Positions 36,162 to 45,045 of a stretch of 64,000 bases of DNA are shown piece after piece. Where the stretch lies: contig NZ_JAHVAP010000007.1 of assembly GCF_024721155.1 (NCBI RefSeq), forward strand, positions 124,001 through 188,000, written 5' to 3'. Origin of the DNA: Mucilaginibacter phenanthrenivorans (GTDB lineage Bacteria; Bacteroidota; Bacteroidia; Sphingobacteriales; Sphingobacteriaceae). Position numbers and translations under genes: made by a program. Position 1 is the stretch's first letter, and the number at the start of each line of letters is the position of its first letter. Under the pieces are notes generated by a model. The model was not told where the DNA came from. It was given only the letters and a program-made list of their open reading frames with translations, and made no database searches.

Positions 36162-37010
36162 TTATTGTTTCAAAAGTTCACCAGGTAGCTTGTCAATCGG
36201 TTGGATTTTTATTTGTTTATAGTAAATTTCGGCACCTTCTGATTGAATTTGTATTTTTCCCTTTGTAAGCGGTAATTCCTGCCCGTTTTCCAGTTGCTTG
36301 TTGTGGTATAATATCATCATCACCTTCCCATTAATTACGTGTACGCTGGTATCGCCATGGCAATACAGATCGACAGTGTTCCACTGCCCCGATGGATTTT
36401 CTGCATCACCGCCCTTTATGCAGTGCCTGCCTTCTTTGTTTCCTTCTTTAAATACGGTAAGCACCCCTTGCGGGCTGTACACGTAATCGGTTTCCGATTT
36501 TTTAATTACAGGGATTTCAGCAAAACCACCGGCAACACCCCAATAATCGCCACAATTGCCCTCCTCTACCTGGAACTCCTGCGAACGCATCCATGCGCCA
36601 TAATCGGCGCCATATTTTCCAACGGAATGGTAGAGCAATCCGCTGTCCTTCTTTTTACCTTTTTTTTGTCCCCATGAAAGCGCTCCCCATTTAAACTGCA
36701 GTTGCAGGTGGTAATTTTCGTATTCCTTTTGGGTTGATATGGCACCCCAGTTCTCGCCCGAAATTCGGATCACGTTTTCGTTGTTGTCCTTTACAATTGT
36801 GAAAACATGTTTGGGGTCGTTGTTTAAGCCAATGGGTTCACCGGTTATTGGCTTGCCGTTATCGTCGAGATTGGGGCCGATGTAGGTATCCCACCCTGTC
36901 AGGTCTCTTCCATTGAAGAGTTGTTTCCAATGATCTTTCTTTACGGTAATGGTAAAACCAAATATAACTGCACAGAGCAGCGGTAATGATAAAAGCTTAA
37001 AAGGTTTCAT
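36162..37010 (-). CDS. Secreted DUF1080 (3-keto-disaccharide hydrolase-type) protein
   Basis: 282-residue protein with a signal sequence (MKPFKLLSLPLLCAVIFGF) and one DUF1080 domain: W-K-Q-L-F-N-G-R-D-L-T-G-W-D near the start, then beta strands typical of a concanavalin-like fold, and S-G-L-L-Y-H-S, M-R-S-Q-E-F-Q-V-E-E-G-N-C-G-D-Y in the middle. The family includes hydrolases of 3-keto-glycosides and many uncharacterised proteins. It is convergent with lacI, stop codons 4 bases apart, and lies 63 bases upstream of the stop of the sigma factor gene's strand neighbour. Its link to the surrounding PUL is by position only. Confidence 0.85.
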   Translation of the reverse strand: MKPFKLLSLPLLCAVIFGFTITVKKDHWKQLFNGRDLTGWDTYIGPNLDDNGKPITGEPIGLNNDPKHVFTIVKDNNENVIRISGENWGAISTQKEYENYHLQLQFKWGALSWGQKKGKKKDSGLLYHSVGKYGADYGAWMRSQEFQVEEGNCGDYWGVAGGFAEIPVIKKSETDYVYSPQGVLTVFKEGNKEGRHCIKGGDAENPSGQWNTVDLYCHGDTSVHVINGKVMMILYHNKQLENGQELPLTKGKIQIQSEGAEIYYKQIKIQPIDKLPGELLKQ

Positions 37011-37073
37011 TATAGCGGGGTTTAGTTTTCTAACGATATAGCAGATCCAATTTAAAATTGGCAGTTAATTCCA

Positions 37074-37616
37074 TCAGGATCTTTTAACGGCCTCGGCTAT
37101 TTTTTTAATCGCTATAGATAGCTGATTTTCCACAGTCTTTGCAGATATATTTAATAACGAGGCTACTTCCTTATACTTCAGGCCATCTATCTTTATCAAA
37201 TTAAAGATCATTTTGCACCTTACAGGCAGGTTGTTTATCAGCGCGTTTAAATTTTCTGCCCGCTCTTTGGTTATCAGCAGACTTTCCGGATCAATACTAA
37301 TGAAATTACACTCATCATAAATGGTCTCAATATCAACATGGTTATGTTTAGCCTGGTCTCTAAGATAGTTAAGGGACAGGTTTTTTACAGACACATATAA
37401 GTAGGTATTAAGATTTTCTATGCCGGTAAAATCGTTACGTTTTTTCCAAAGGTTGATTAAAACATCATGAACTATTTCTTCAGCTGATTCCCTGCAATGA
37501 ACAAGGGAGAATGAAAACCTGTAAAGCTTAACAAAATATTGGCGATACACGTTCTTAAAAACAAGTTCGTCTTTAAGAACAGACCGCTCAAATTTTTCAT
37601 TAAGTATTACTTGCAT
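37074..37616 (-). CDS. ECF-type RNA polymerase sigma factor
   Basis: 180-residue sigma-70 family protein of the Bacteroidota FecI-like group. Region 2 spans about 20-85 (F-K-N-V-Y-R-Q-Y-F, A-E-E-I-V-H-D-V-L-I-N-L-W-K-K-R, Y-L-Y-V-S-V-K-N). Region 4 is about 125-178, with K-Y-K-E-V-A-S-L-L-N-I-S-A-K-T-V-E-N-Q as its helix-turn-helix. It is divergent from the fecR gene across 140 bases. By analogy with known FecI/FecR systems it would activate the SusC operon at 39039 when that transporter is occupied. Confidence 0.93.
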   Translation of the reverse strand: MQVILNEKFERSVLKDELVFKNVYRQYFVKLYRFSFSLVHCRESAEEIVHDVLINLWKKRNDFTGIENLNTYLYVSVKNLSLNYLRDQAKHNHVDIETIYDECNFISIDPESLLITKERAENLNALINNLPVRCKMIFNLIKIDGLKYKEVASLLNISAKTVENQLSIAIKKIAEAVKRS

Positions 37617-37756
37617 AGTAGTTTGCAGTATTATAATTGGCGAAATAAAGGTAGTGTTATTTTAACGATATATTAATCATCAGCTTAAAAAGCTTTTTGT
37701 AAAATATTTGTTTGTTGGGTTTGGGGGTATTTTACTTTTTCTGTGTCTTTATACAT

Positions 37757-38845
37757 ATGGCATCAGAAGATAGGATATGGCTTTTAATTTCAAGGGCGCT
37801 GGCAGGCGAAATTTCTCCTGCTGAACTCAGGGAAATGGAATCGATTTTTATTAACGAGCCAGAACGCCGCGCTGATTACGAGAACCTAAAAAAAATAAGG
37901 CTGGAAGTTCCTGAATCTTCAATAGACGAGCGCCGGGCGATGGAACGCGGGCTTGATAAATTCGACCGTATTTTTTCAGAAAACGAGTTTACCGAACGTT
38001 CATTGTTCAATCAAAGGCTTGAGCCATTACCAAACCGCAACTATAAAGGCTGGATGATAGCCGCCTCCATCATATCACTTTTTGTAATCGGGCTGTTTGC
38101 AGTTCGCTTTTTTGAATCAAAAAAGATAGAGCCACCACAGTTGATTGTTGCTGATTATGGCAAGCGTATTCAATCCACGCTTCCTGATGGTTCAGTGGTA
38201 TGGCTTAATTCGGGTTCCTCTGTTAAATACACGGGCTATTCACAAAGTGGCAAGCGCGAAGTAACACTTAATGGCGAAGCTTATTTTGATGTTAAGCATG
38301 ATGCCGAACATCCGTTTATTGTACATGCCGGTAAACTAAATGTGGTTGTTTTAGGTACAGCCTTTAATGTGAAGGCTTACAATTCTGATGCTTTTATTGA
38401 AACCACACTGATAAGAGGTAAGGTTGAAATTTTAAATGACGCCAAGCCGGGCGCCGGTATAGTATTGTACCCAAATGAAAAGGTGAGGGTAAACACTGAA
38501 GTAAACATCGTCAAAAAAATCACGATAGTAAATAAGCAACCCGTTGCCGATTCTGTGGGAACAGCGAACAATGGAGCTGTTAAACCTGCAATTCCAAACA
38601 ACGAAATTGACGAAACTGCCTGGGTGAGCAATTACCTGACGTTTAAAAAGGAGGGATTTACAGAACTGGCCGGTCAACTGGAACGCTGGTTTAATGTGAA
38701 GATCATTTTTGATAATGGTAAATACGTTGATAAGCAGTTTACTGGCAGATTTAAGGACCAGGATATTAACGAGGTAATGCGTGCCTTACAGTATACGCAG
38801 GCATTTCACTATAAAATAATAGATAACCAAATACATATATGGTAA
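37757..38845 (+). CDS. FecR-type anti-sigma factor
   Basis: Inner-membrane anti-sigma factor with 362 residues from the ATG at 37757. The TTG at 37712 would add a 15-residue hydrophobic leader and is less likely for this family. The N-terminal cytoplasmic part (1-95) would bind the sigma factor. One membrane helix lies at about 98-118. The periplasmic FecR domain (about 130-240) contains L-P-D-G-S-V-V-W-L-N-S-G-S-S, and a C-terminal DUF4974-like domain (about 290-360) ends I-D-N-Q-I-H-I-W. This C-terminal part is expected to contact the STN domain of the SusC encoded next. Confidence 0.93.
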   Translation: MASEDRIWLLISRALAGEISPAELREMESIFINEPERRADYENLKKIRLEVPESSIDERRAMERGLDKFDRIFSENEFTERSLFNQRLEPLPNRNYKGWMIAASIISLFVIGLFAVRFFESKKIEPPQLIVADYGKRIQSTLPDGSVVWLNSGSSVKYTGYSQSGKREVTLNGEAYFDVKHDAEHPFIVHAGKLNVVVLGTAFNVKAYNSDAFIETTLIRGKVEILNDAKPGAGIVLYPNEKVRVNTEVNIVKKITIVNKQPVADSVGTANNGAVKPAIPNNEIDETAWVSNYLTFKKEGFTELAGQLERWFNVKIIFDNGKYVDKQFTGRFKDQDINEVMRALQYTQAFHYKIIDNQIHIW

Positions 38846-38917
38846 TTAACCAGTTACCAATAAACTTAACGGGAAGAAAGGGAAACTATATGACATAAAG
38901 GCTACATCACCAATTTG

Positions 38918-38966
38918 ATAGCCAAAAAATAAGGAAGTGCGGGAACACTTCCTCCATTGCGGCTAT
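38918..38966 (+). promoter_or_regulatory. Nested hairpins in the leader of the SusC 3 operon
   Basis: An 8-base perfect stem AGGAAGTG / CACTTCCT (38932-38939 and 38946-38953) is enclosed by ATAGCC / GGCTAT (38918-38923 and 38961-38966). The structure lies 73 bases before the SusC start. No T-run follows, so a plain terminator is unlikely. It may be an RNA leader element or mRNA-stabilising stem between fecR and susC. Confidence 0.45.
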
Positions 38967-39038
38967 ATTCCAATTAACCTAATATCTGGCTGGATCTCAG
39001 GCTTTTTTAGATTTTATTAACCTCAACAAATCAAAAGT

Positions 39039-42000
39039 ATGAAAAAAACTTTTAGTTCTTTCATCAAGCGTCCTATTGTCAAAAAAATTATACTCTGCGT
39101 GAAATTAACATGTGTTTTAATCCTGGTAACGCTCTTGCATGTTTCTGCAACGGTGCATTCACAGGAAAAACTAAATCTTAATGTAAAAAATGTTAACCTC
39201 GAGAAGTTTTTTGACCTCCTGGAAAGAAAAAGTAATTATTCCTTCCTGTACAATAACCAGGCTATACCAAGCCAAACCATAAACGTAGACGCTAAGGAAC
39301 TTACCGTTCCTCAAATTTTAGATAACGCTTTATTAAACACCGGCTTATCTTACAAGGTATTATCAGAAAAACTTATTGTAATAACGCTTAAATCGGCACC
39401 GCAAATTGCTGATATAAAAGTTACGGGCACCGTTACCGACGAAAAGGGCGAAACTTTGCCTGGCGCTACCATCGGCATAAAAAACGGTAAAAATTTAGCC
39501 GTTACTGATGCAAACGGAAACTTTGCAGTAACCGTACCGGAAAATACGGTGCTATTGGTAAGCTACATAGGCTACCTCACACAGGAAGTACCTATTGGCA
39601 GCAACACAGTTATTAAAGTTGTGCTTAAAGAAGCGGCAGGCAGCCTAAATGAGGTAGTAGTTGTAGGCTACGGCACACAAAAGAAAAAGGATCTTACCGG
39701 ATCTGTGTCTGTGATCAGCAGCAAGGACATCAACGCGATACCCGTTGGCGGGGTCGACCAGATCTTGCAGGGTAAAGCAGCTGGTGTTTCGGTAACCCAA
39801 AATACAGGTGCGCCGGGCGATGCTATCTCGGTGCATATCCGCGGATTAGGAACTATCAATGGCGTTAATCCGCTTTATATTGTTGACGGCGTACCGACCA
39901 CCGATGGTATAAATGAAGTTGCGCCTGATGATATTGAAAGCATCAACATCCTGAAAGATGCCTCATCGGCAGCTATTTATGGTGCCCGTGCAGCAGGTGG
40001 TGTGGTGATCATAACCACTAAACATGGCGCTTCGGGAAAATCCAAGCTTAGTCTGAGTATGTATGCAGGTGTACAAACTGCCGACAACCTGATAAAAATG
40101 GCAAATAATGCGCAGTATGTAAGCGCTTACAACACCGCTGCTACAAATGACGGCAGGCCACGGATCTCAGATAGTTTGGCCAGCACCTTATCTGACGTAA
40201 ACTGGCTAAAAGCAGTGCTTAAACCAGCACCAATAACCAATGCTAACTTAGCTGTTAGCGGCGGAAATGAGAGTTCGAATTATATTGTTTCCGCTAATAT
40301 ATTTAACCAAACCGGCTTAATTCAAAATTCGTCGTTTAGTCGTTACAATTTGCGTACTGCTGTAAACAGCAGCATCACCAAGTATTTAAAAATAGGAACC
40401 AATGTTAACCTGGCTTATTCAAAAAACAGGATGGTTGGTACATCGGGAGATGGTTATTCTGGTGCAGCGGCCAGCGTGGTCCGCTATGCATTGTTTCGTA
40501 CGCCGGGTACACCGGTTTATGGACCTAACGGACAGTTTGTCGATCTTCCAAAGCAAGACCCGGTTTTAGGGAATTTTCTTGGAGATGGTGTAAACCCGGC
40601 ACAGGAAGCGAACGCGACTAATGACAACAACTATGCTTACACCGTATTGGGTAACGCATTTGTTGAGTTGACGCCAATTAAGGGATTAAAGATCAGATCA
40701 GACGTTGGCCTCGATCTTGTCCAAACCGATTACAAGCAGTTTTTTGCGACCTATGGTGCAGATCGCTCTTTCAATTCACCGAGTTCACTGGCGCAATCGC
40801 ATAATAACGACCTGAATTATAACTGGACGAATACCGCTACATATGATCTAACCATTAACAAACATGAATTCACTTTCCTTGCAGGTACTGAAATTATTAA
40901 GCAGGATCAGCAGGGGCTTTCAGGTTCGCGTACAGGTTACGTAAACCAGACTGCAGCTTTTCAATACCTTGATAATGGCGGCCTCACCGGCGAGCAAAAC
41001 GGAGGTGGTGAATCTCATTATTCCTATTCTTCTGTATTTGGGCGTGTTAACTATCAGTACAATAACAAATACCTGGCAAGTTTCAACTACCGTTGGGATG
41101 CTTCTTCCAAGCTCGATCCAGATGCGCAGTCGCAATCGGTTTATTCAGGTTCGTTAGGCTGGAGGATTGACCAGGAAGATTTCATGAAGAACATCAAGCC
41201 GATCTCGTCGCTTAAATTAAGGGTTGACGTTGGCCAGGTGGGTAACGCACAAGGTTTGAGTGCTTATCCGTATGTATCAACTTTAAGCGGGAATAGTTAT
41301 TATCCGTTTGGCGGCACTACTCACCAGGGATACACCATCAATTCGATAGGTAATCCAAATATTCGCTGGGAAGTAAGCACACAGGAAGACGTGGGTTTAG
41401 ACATCGGATTTTTGAATAATTCCCTTACGGTAACCGCTGATTATTATATCAAGAACACAAACAACGTGTTGTTACCGTTACAATTGCCAACCAGTGCAGG
41501 AGGTGCAGCAGCCCCGGTTGTTAATGCCGGCAAAGTACGCGACCAGGGCTTTGAGTTAGAAGTGGCCTACAAGCATACGATCAATAATGATTGGAGCTTT
41601 GGTGTCAGCGGCAACTTCGCAACGTTGACCGATAAGGTTATTTCCCTTGATGGCGCACCGCCGATAGCAGGTGGTCGCATCGATAACAACTACTTTGCCA
41701 CGCTTACCGAGGTAGGGCATCCGATAGGTTCGTTCTATTTGCTGCAGCAGGAGGGAATCTTCCAGAATGCACAGCAGGTATTTACACATGCTTACCAGGG
41801 GCCAAACATCAGGCCGGGTGATGTTATGTACAAGGATGTTAACGGTGATGGCGTTATCAATGATGCCGACAGAACCATAGTTGGCAGCCCGATCCCTAAA
41901 TTCACTTATGGATTTACAGGTAATGTTGCTTACAAAAACTTCGACCTTAGCCTATTCTTCCAGGGCGTATCCGGCAACAAGATCTATAACCAGATCAATA

Positions 42001-42410
42001 CGGATATTGAGGGTTTCTACAGGCCTTTTAACCTTACTGAAAGAGCAGCTACGCAAAGCTGGAGCGGACCCGGCACAAGCAATACCTTACCGTTATTGTC
42101 ATGGTCCGACGCTACAAACAACAAGCAACCGTCTACCCGGTTCCTGGAAAGTGGATCATATTTAAGGCTTAAGAATGTTCAGCTTGGTTATAAATTAGGG
42201 AAGAATGTTTTGAAAGGCCTTGGCTTATCATCGGTACGGATTTTTGCAAGTGCGCAAAACCTGCTTACGTTTACCAAATACACGGGGCTTGATCCGGAGC
42301 AATACAGCAACAGCAATAACTTAGGCGATGGCGTAAGAGCTGTAGGTATTGATTGGGGAACCTACCCGGCGGCACGCGTAATTACAGGTGGCCTTAACGC
42401 TAGTTTCTAA
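39039..42410 (+). CDS. SusC-type TonB-dependent transporter 3 with N-terminal STN signalling domain
   Basis: 1123-residue outer-membrane transporter with an extra N-terminal signalling domain. After a long basic signal sequence (to about 43, ending V-H-S-Q-E) comes the STN (secretin/TonB N-terminal) domain at about 45-115 (F-F-D-L-L-E-R-K-S-N-Y-S-F-L-Y, L-T-V-P-Q-I-L-D-N-A-L). Then follow a carboxypeptidase-regulatory-like domain (126-205), the plug starting V-V-V-G-Y-G-T-Q-K-K-K-D-L-T-G-S-V-S with I-L-K-D-A-S-S-A-A-I-Y-G-A-R, and the barrel ending G-L-N-A-S-F. The STN domain would pass the ligand-bound signal to FecR and thus to the sigma factor. Confidence 0.95.
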   Translation: MKKTFSSFIKRPIVKKIILCVKLTCVLILVTLLHVSATVHSQEKLNLNVKNVNLEKFFDLLERKSNYSFLYNNQAIPSQTINVDAKELTVPQILDNALLNTGLSYKVLSEKLIVITLKSAPQIADIKVTGTVTDEKGETLPGATIGIKNGKNLAVTDANGNFAVTVPENTVLLVSYIGYLTQEVPIGSNTVIKVVLKEAAGSLNEVVVVGYGTQKKKDLTGSVSVISSKDINAIPVGGVDQILQGKAAGVSVTQNTGAPGDAISVHIRGLGTINGVNPLYIVDGVPTTDGINEVAPDDIESINILKDASSAAIYGARAAGGVVIITTKHGASGKSKLSLSMYAGVQTADNLIKMANNAQYVSAYNTAATNDGRPRISDSLASTLSDVNWLKAVLKPAPITNANLAVSGGNESSNYIVSANIFNQTGLIQNSSFSRYNLRTAVNSSITKYLKIGTNVNLAYSKNRMVGTSGDGYSGAAASVVRYALFRTPGTPVYGPNGQFVDLPKQDPVLGNFLGDGVNPAQEANATNDNNYAYTVLGNAFVELTPIKGLKIRSDVGLDLVQTDYKQFFATYGADRSFNSPSSLAQSHNNDLNYNWTNTATYDLTINKHEFTFLAGTEIIKQDQQGLSGSRTGYVNQTAAFQYLDNGGLTGEQNGGGESHYSYSSVFGRVNYQYNNKYLASFNYRWDASSKLDPDAQSQSVYSGSLGWRIDQEDFMKNIKPISSLKLRVDVGQVGNAQGLSAYPYVSTLSGNSYYPFGGTTHQGYTINSIGNPNIRWEVSTQEDVGLDIGFLNNSLTVTADYYIKNTNNVLLPLQLPTSAGGAAAPVVNAGKVRDQGFELEVAYKHTINNDWSFGVSGNFATLTDKVISLDGAPPIAGGRIDNNYFATLTEVGHPIGSFYLLQQEGIFQNAQQVFTHAYQGPNIRPGDVMYKDVNGDGVINDADRTIVGSPIPKFTYGFTGNVAYKNFDLSLFFQGVSGNKIYNQINTDIEGFYRPFNLTERAATQSWSGPGTSNTLPLLSWSDATNNKQPSTRFLESGSYLRLKNVQLGYKLGKNVLKGLGLSSVRIFASAQNLLTFTKYTGLDPEQYSNSNNLGDGVRAVGIDWGTYPAARVITGGLNASF

Positions 42411-42427
42411 CTTTAATTTACAGAAAG

Positions 42428-43936
42428 ATGAAAGCAAAAAATATATCGATATATTTATTAGTGATCCTGTTTTTTTCAACTATGGGATGCAAAAAGATCC
42501 TGAATCAGCCTATATTAGGGCAATACCAAACGGGTAACTTTTTCACAAATGACGCAAACGCTGTTCTTGCCGTTAACGCGGCATACACCTCGCTTACGTT
42601 TACAGATGCATCGTCAAATGCCATTTGGGTGTTGGGTGATGTTGCATCAGATGATGCAATAAAAGGCGGCAGCGCCGGTGATCAGGCAGATTTTCAGTTG
42701 ATCAATCAATTTAACATCAACCCCTCAAATGCCGCTGTTGAAGCTGTTTGGAAGCGGTATTACCAGGGGGTTTTTACCTGTAATGTTGTTATCGACGGAT
42801 TATCTGCGGCGGGCAGCTCAGGCGTATCTGCTACCGTTAAAGCCCAGGCATTGGCCCAGGCGCAATTTCTGCGGGCTTACTATTATTTCAACCTAACCGT
42901 AGCCTATGGTAATATTCCCTTGCATTTAAAGGTTGAAACGCCGCAGGAGGCACAAAAGCCGGTATCAACCCAGGCTCAAATTTACGCTCAAATTGAACAG
43001 GATTGCACTGCTGCTGCATCAGCTTTGCCAACTAGCTGGACTGGCGGTGATTTAGGCCGTGCTACCAAAGGCGCTGCTTTGGCGCTGCTTGCTAAAACCT
43101 ATTTATTCGAACAAAAATGGGCGCTGGCGGCTTCAACAGCAAAGTCAGTAGATGCATTAGGTGTTTATAGCTTATTGCCGGTATTTGCCGATAATTTTAG
43201 GGCAGCCACAAAGAATAATGCCGAGGGCGTGTTCTCTGTTCAGCATCAAACAGGTTTAGTACCATTCCAGGGAAACAACTTAAACGTTTGGTTTGCTCCG
43301 CGTTCAATAAACGGGTACGGCTTTTATTATCCAACACAAAGCCTTGTTAACAACTTTGAGAAATCAGCAGGTGGGGTAGATGATCCAAGACTGGATTATT
43401 CAGTTGCGAGAGCAGGGCATCCGTACTTCGACAGCGCTTTTGATCCAACGTGGACATCAACGGGCTATTTGAGCAAAAAACATTGCCAGCCATTGTCAGA
43501 AATTCCGGTGACTGTTAAAGGTGATGGAAACTTAAATTACCAGGCCATCCGCTTTGCAGAAGTTTTATTGATCGAAGCGGAAGCGTTAAATGAAGCCGGA
43601 AACGGTGCGGAAGCATTGGCGCCGTTAAACAGGGTGCGTAAACGTGCAAGGGAAAGTTATCTCCATGATACTACATTGCCGGGTTATGGTACTGTGCCGG
43701 CGGGGTTATTACCTGATATTACAACAACAGATCAGGCTACGTTGCGTGATATTATACGCAGGGAGCGCCGTTCAGAACTGGCACTGGAGTTTCACCGTTT
43801 CTTTGATATCATCCGTTATGGGTCGGCTTATGCAAATTCAGCCTTATCAAATCAGCCGTTGTTTAATTATGACAAGAATAAGTTTTTCCCGATCCCTGAA
43901 AGCGAAAGAGAGACTAATTTGAAGTTAGGTTTATAG
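42428..43936 (+). CDS. SusD/RagB-family glycan-binding lipoprotein 3
   Basis: 502-residue surface lipoprotein, partner of SusC 3, 17 bases downstream. The signal ends in a lipobox-like S-T-M-G-C followed by K-K. SusD features are A-Q-A-Q-F-L-R-A-Y-Y-Y-F-N-L-T-V-A-Y-G-N-I-P in the N-terminal half, F-A-E-V-L-L-I-E-A-E-A-L-N-E-A-G and R-R-E-R-R-S-E-L-A-L-E-F-H-R-F-F-D-I-I-R near the C-terminus. It is about 70 residues shorter than the two SusD proteins of block B. Confidence 0.94.
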   Translation: MKAKNISIYLLVILFFSTMGCKKILNQPILGQYQTGNFFTNDANAVLAVNAAYTSLTFTDASSNAIWVLGDVASDDAIKGGSAGDQADFQLINQFNINPSNAAVEAVWKRYYQGVFTCNVVIDGLSAAGSSGVSATVKAQALAQAQFLRAYYYFNLTVAYGNIPLHLKVETPQEAQKPVSTQAQIYAQIEQDCTAAASALPTSWTGGDLGRATKGAALALLAKTYLFEQKWALAASTAKSVDALGVYSLLPVFADNFRAATKNNAEGVFSVQHQTGLVPFQGNNLNVWFAPRSINGYGFYYPTQSLVNNFEKSAGGVDDPRLDYSVARAGHPYFDSAFDPTWTSTGYLSKKHCQPLSEIPVTVKGDGNLNYQAIRFAEVLLIEAEALNEAGNGAEALAPLNRVRKRARESYLHDTTLPGYGTVPAGLLPDITTTDQATLRDIIRRERRSELALEFHRFFDIIRYGSAYANSALSNQPLFNYDKNKFFPIPESERETNLKLGL

Positions 43937-43961
43937 TAGTTAATTTTTTAAATCGTAAAAA

Positions 43962-45017
43962 ATGAAACAACCAAAAAAAATAATAACAGTGATCATTGCG
44001 GTGATTGCTGTTATATTCAGCATACAATCCTGCAAAAAAAACAATAACAAACCAAACTACAACTCCGATAAAACCAAGCTTAGCCTGCAAATAGATTCTG
44101 CACAAACATTATACAGCGCAGCAATAGAGGGCAAGGCAGCAGGGGATTACTCCATAGGATCGAAGACGGTTTTTAAAACGGCTATCGACCTTGCAGTAGG
44201 TGTTAAGTCCGGAAGCTTTACTCAACAGGAGGTAAATAATGCCGCGGCAAACTTAAAGCGCGCTGAAACAGCATTCAATACTAATATTATCCAGGAAGTG
44301 TCACCGGATAACTTGGTAGCTTACTGGAAATTTGATGGCGATACTAAGGATGCTTCGGGTAACGGGCATGACGGTACGCTAAAGACCGGATGGGTGGGAA
44401 GCTCAGTAGCCACAGCTAGTGATGGTGGTACCTTGCCAACGTTAACAACCGACAGGAATGGGGTTGCAAATATGGCTTACGCTTTTAATAACGGTGCTTA
44501 TATCGAAGTTCCGTACGCAGCCAGCCTGCGGCCATCAAGCTTTACCATTACCGCCTGGGTTAAGGTAGCTGCCGCAAGCAATGGAAATTATATATTTTCT
44601 TTAGACAGGTGGAACGGTTACAAATTCCAGCTGCAATCCAACAATTTTCCTTTTGTAACTATAAACACCGATGCCGGCGATCATGATATCGACGATAACC
44701 CGGGCGCTGTAGCAATTGGCACATGGGCGCAGGTTGCTGTTTCATACACCAGCGGTACTGCGACGTTCTACATCAACGGTGTGCTTACTAAGACAGTTAG
44801 CTCGCCGGGAACACCAATTCCGCTGCCAACCATCGTGAACCTGGCTATAGGTAACGAAATGCCTAAGGGGGGCTATAATTTTACCGACTCATCCAGCCCG
44901 CAATATTTTTATGGAGCAAGTTTCTTTATGGGGTCGATTGATGACATGAGGTTATACAACAAAGTACTAACCGATGCGGAGGTGCATTCCATATTTATAC
45001 AGGAAAGCCCGAATTGA
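43962..45017 (+). CDS. LamG-domain surface lipoprotein (probable surface glycan-binding protein)
   Basis: 351-residue lipoprotein with lipobox I-Q-S-C (about 21-24). The first part (about 35-110) is a helical pair of the kind found in FIVAR-like spacer modules (L-Q-I-D-S-A-Q-T-L-Y-S-A-A-I-E-G, then V-N-N-A-A-A-N-L-K-R-A). The second part (about 120-348) is a concanavalin/LamG jelly roll with L-V-A-Y-W-K-F-D-G, F-T-I-T-A-W-V-K-V and the closing M-G-S-I-D-D-M-R-L-Y-N-K-V-L-T. Position directly after SusD matches SusE/F-type surface glycan-binding proteins. A catalytic role is less likely because no acidic pair stands out. Confidence 0.87.
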   Translation: MKQPKKIITVIIAVIAVIFSIQSCKKNNNKPNYNSDKTKLSLQIDSAQTLYSAAIEGKAAGDYSIGSKTVFKTAIDLAVGVKSGSFTQQEVNNAAANLKRAETAFNTNIIQEVSPDNLVAYWKFDGDTKDASGNGHDGTLKTGWVGSSVATASDGGTLPTLTTDRNGVANMAYAFNNGAYIEVPYAASLRPSSFTITAWVKVAAASNGNYIFSLDRWNGYKFQLQSNNFPFVTINTDAGDHDIDDNPGAVAIGTWAQVAVSYTSGTATFYINGVLTKTVSSPGTPIPLPTIVNLAIGNEMPKGGYNFTDSSSPQYFYGASFFMGSIDDMRLYNKVLTDAEVHSIFIQESPN

Positions 45018-45045
45018 TAACATTATCAATGTTTTTTAATAACAC

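Noticed and set aside
36339..36677. Plus-strand open frame of 112 codons
   Set aside because: Opposite the DUF1080 gene, which has a signal peptide and family motifs.
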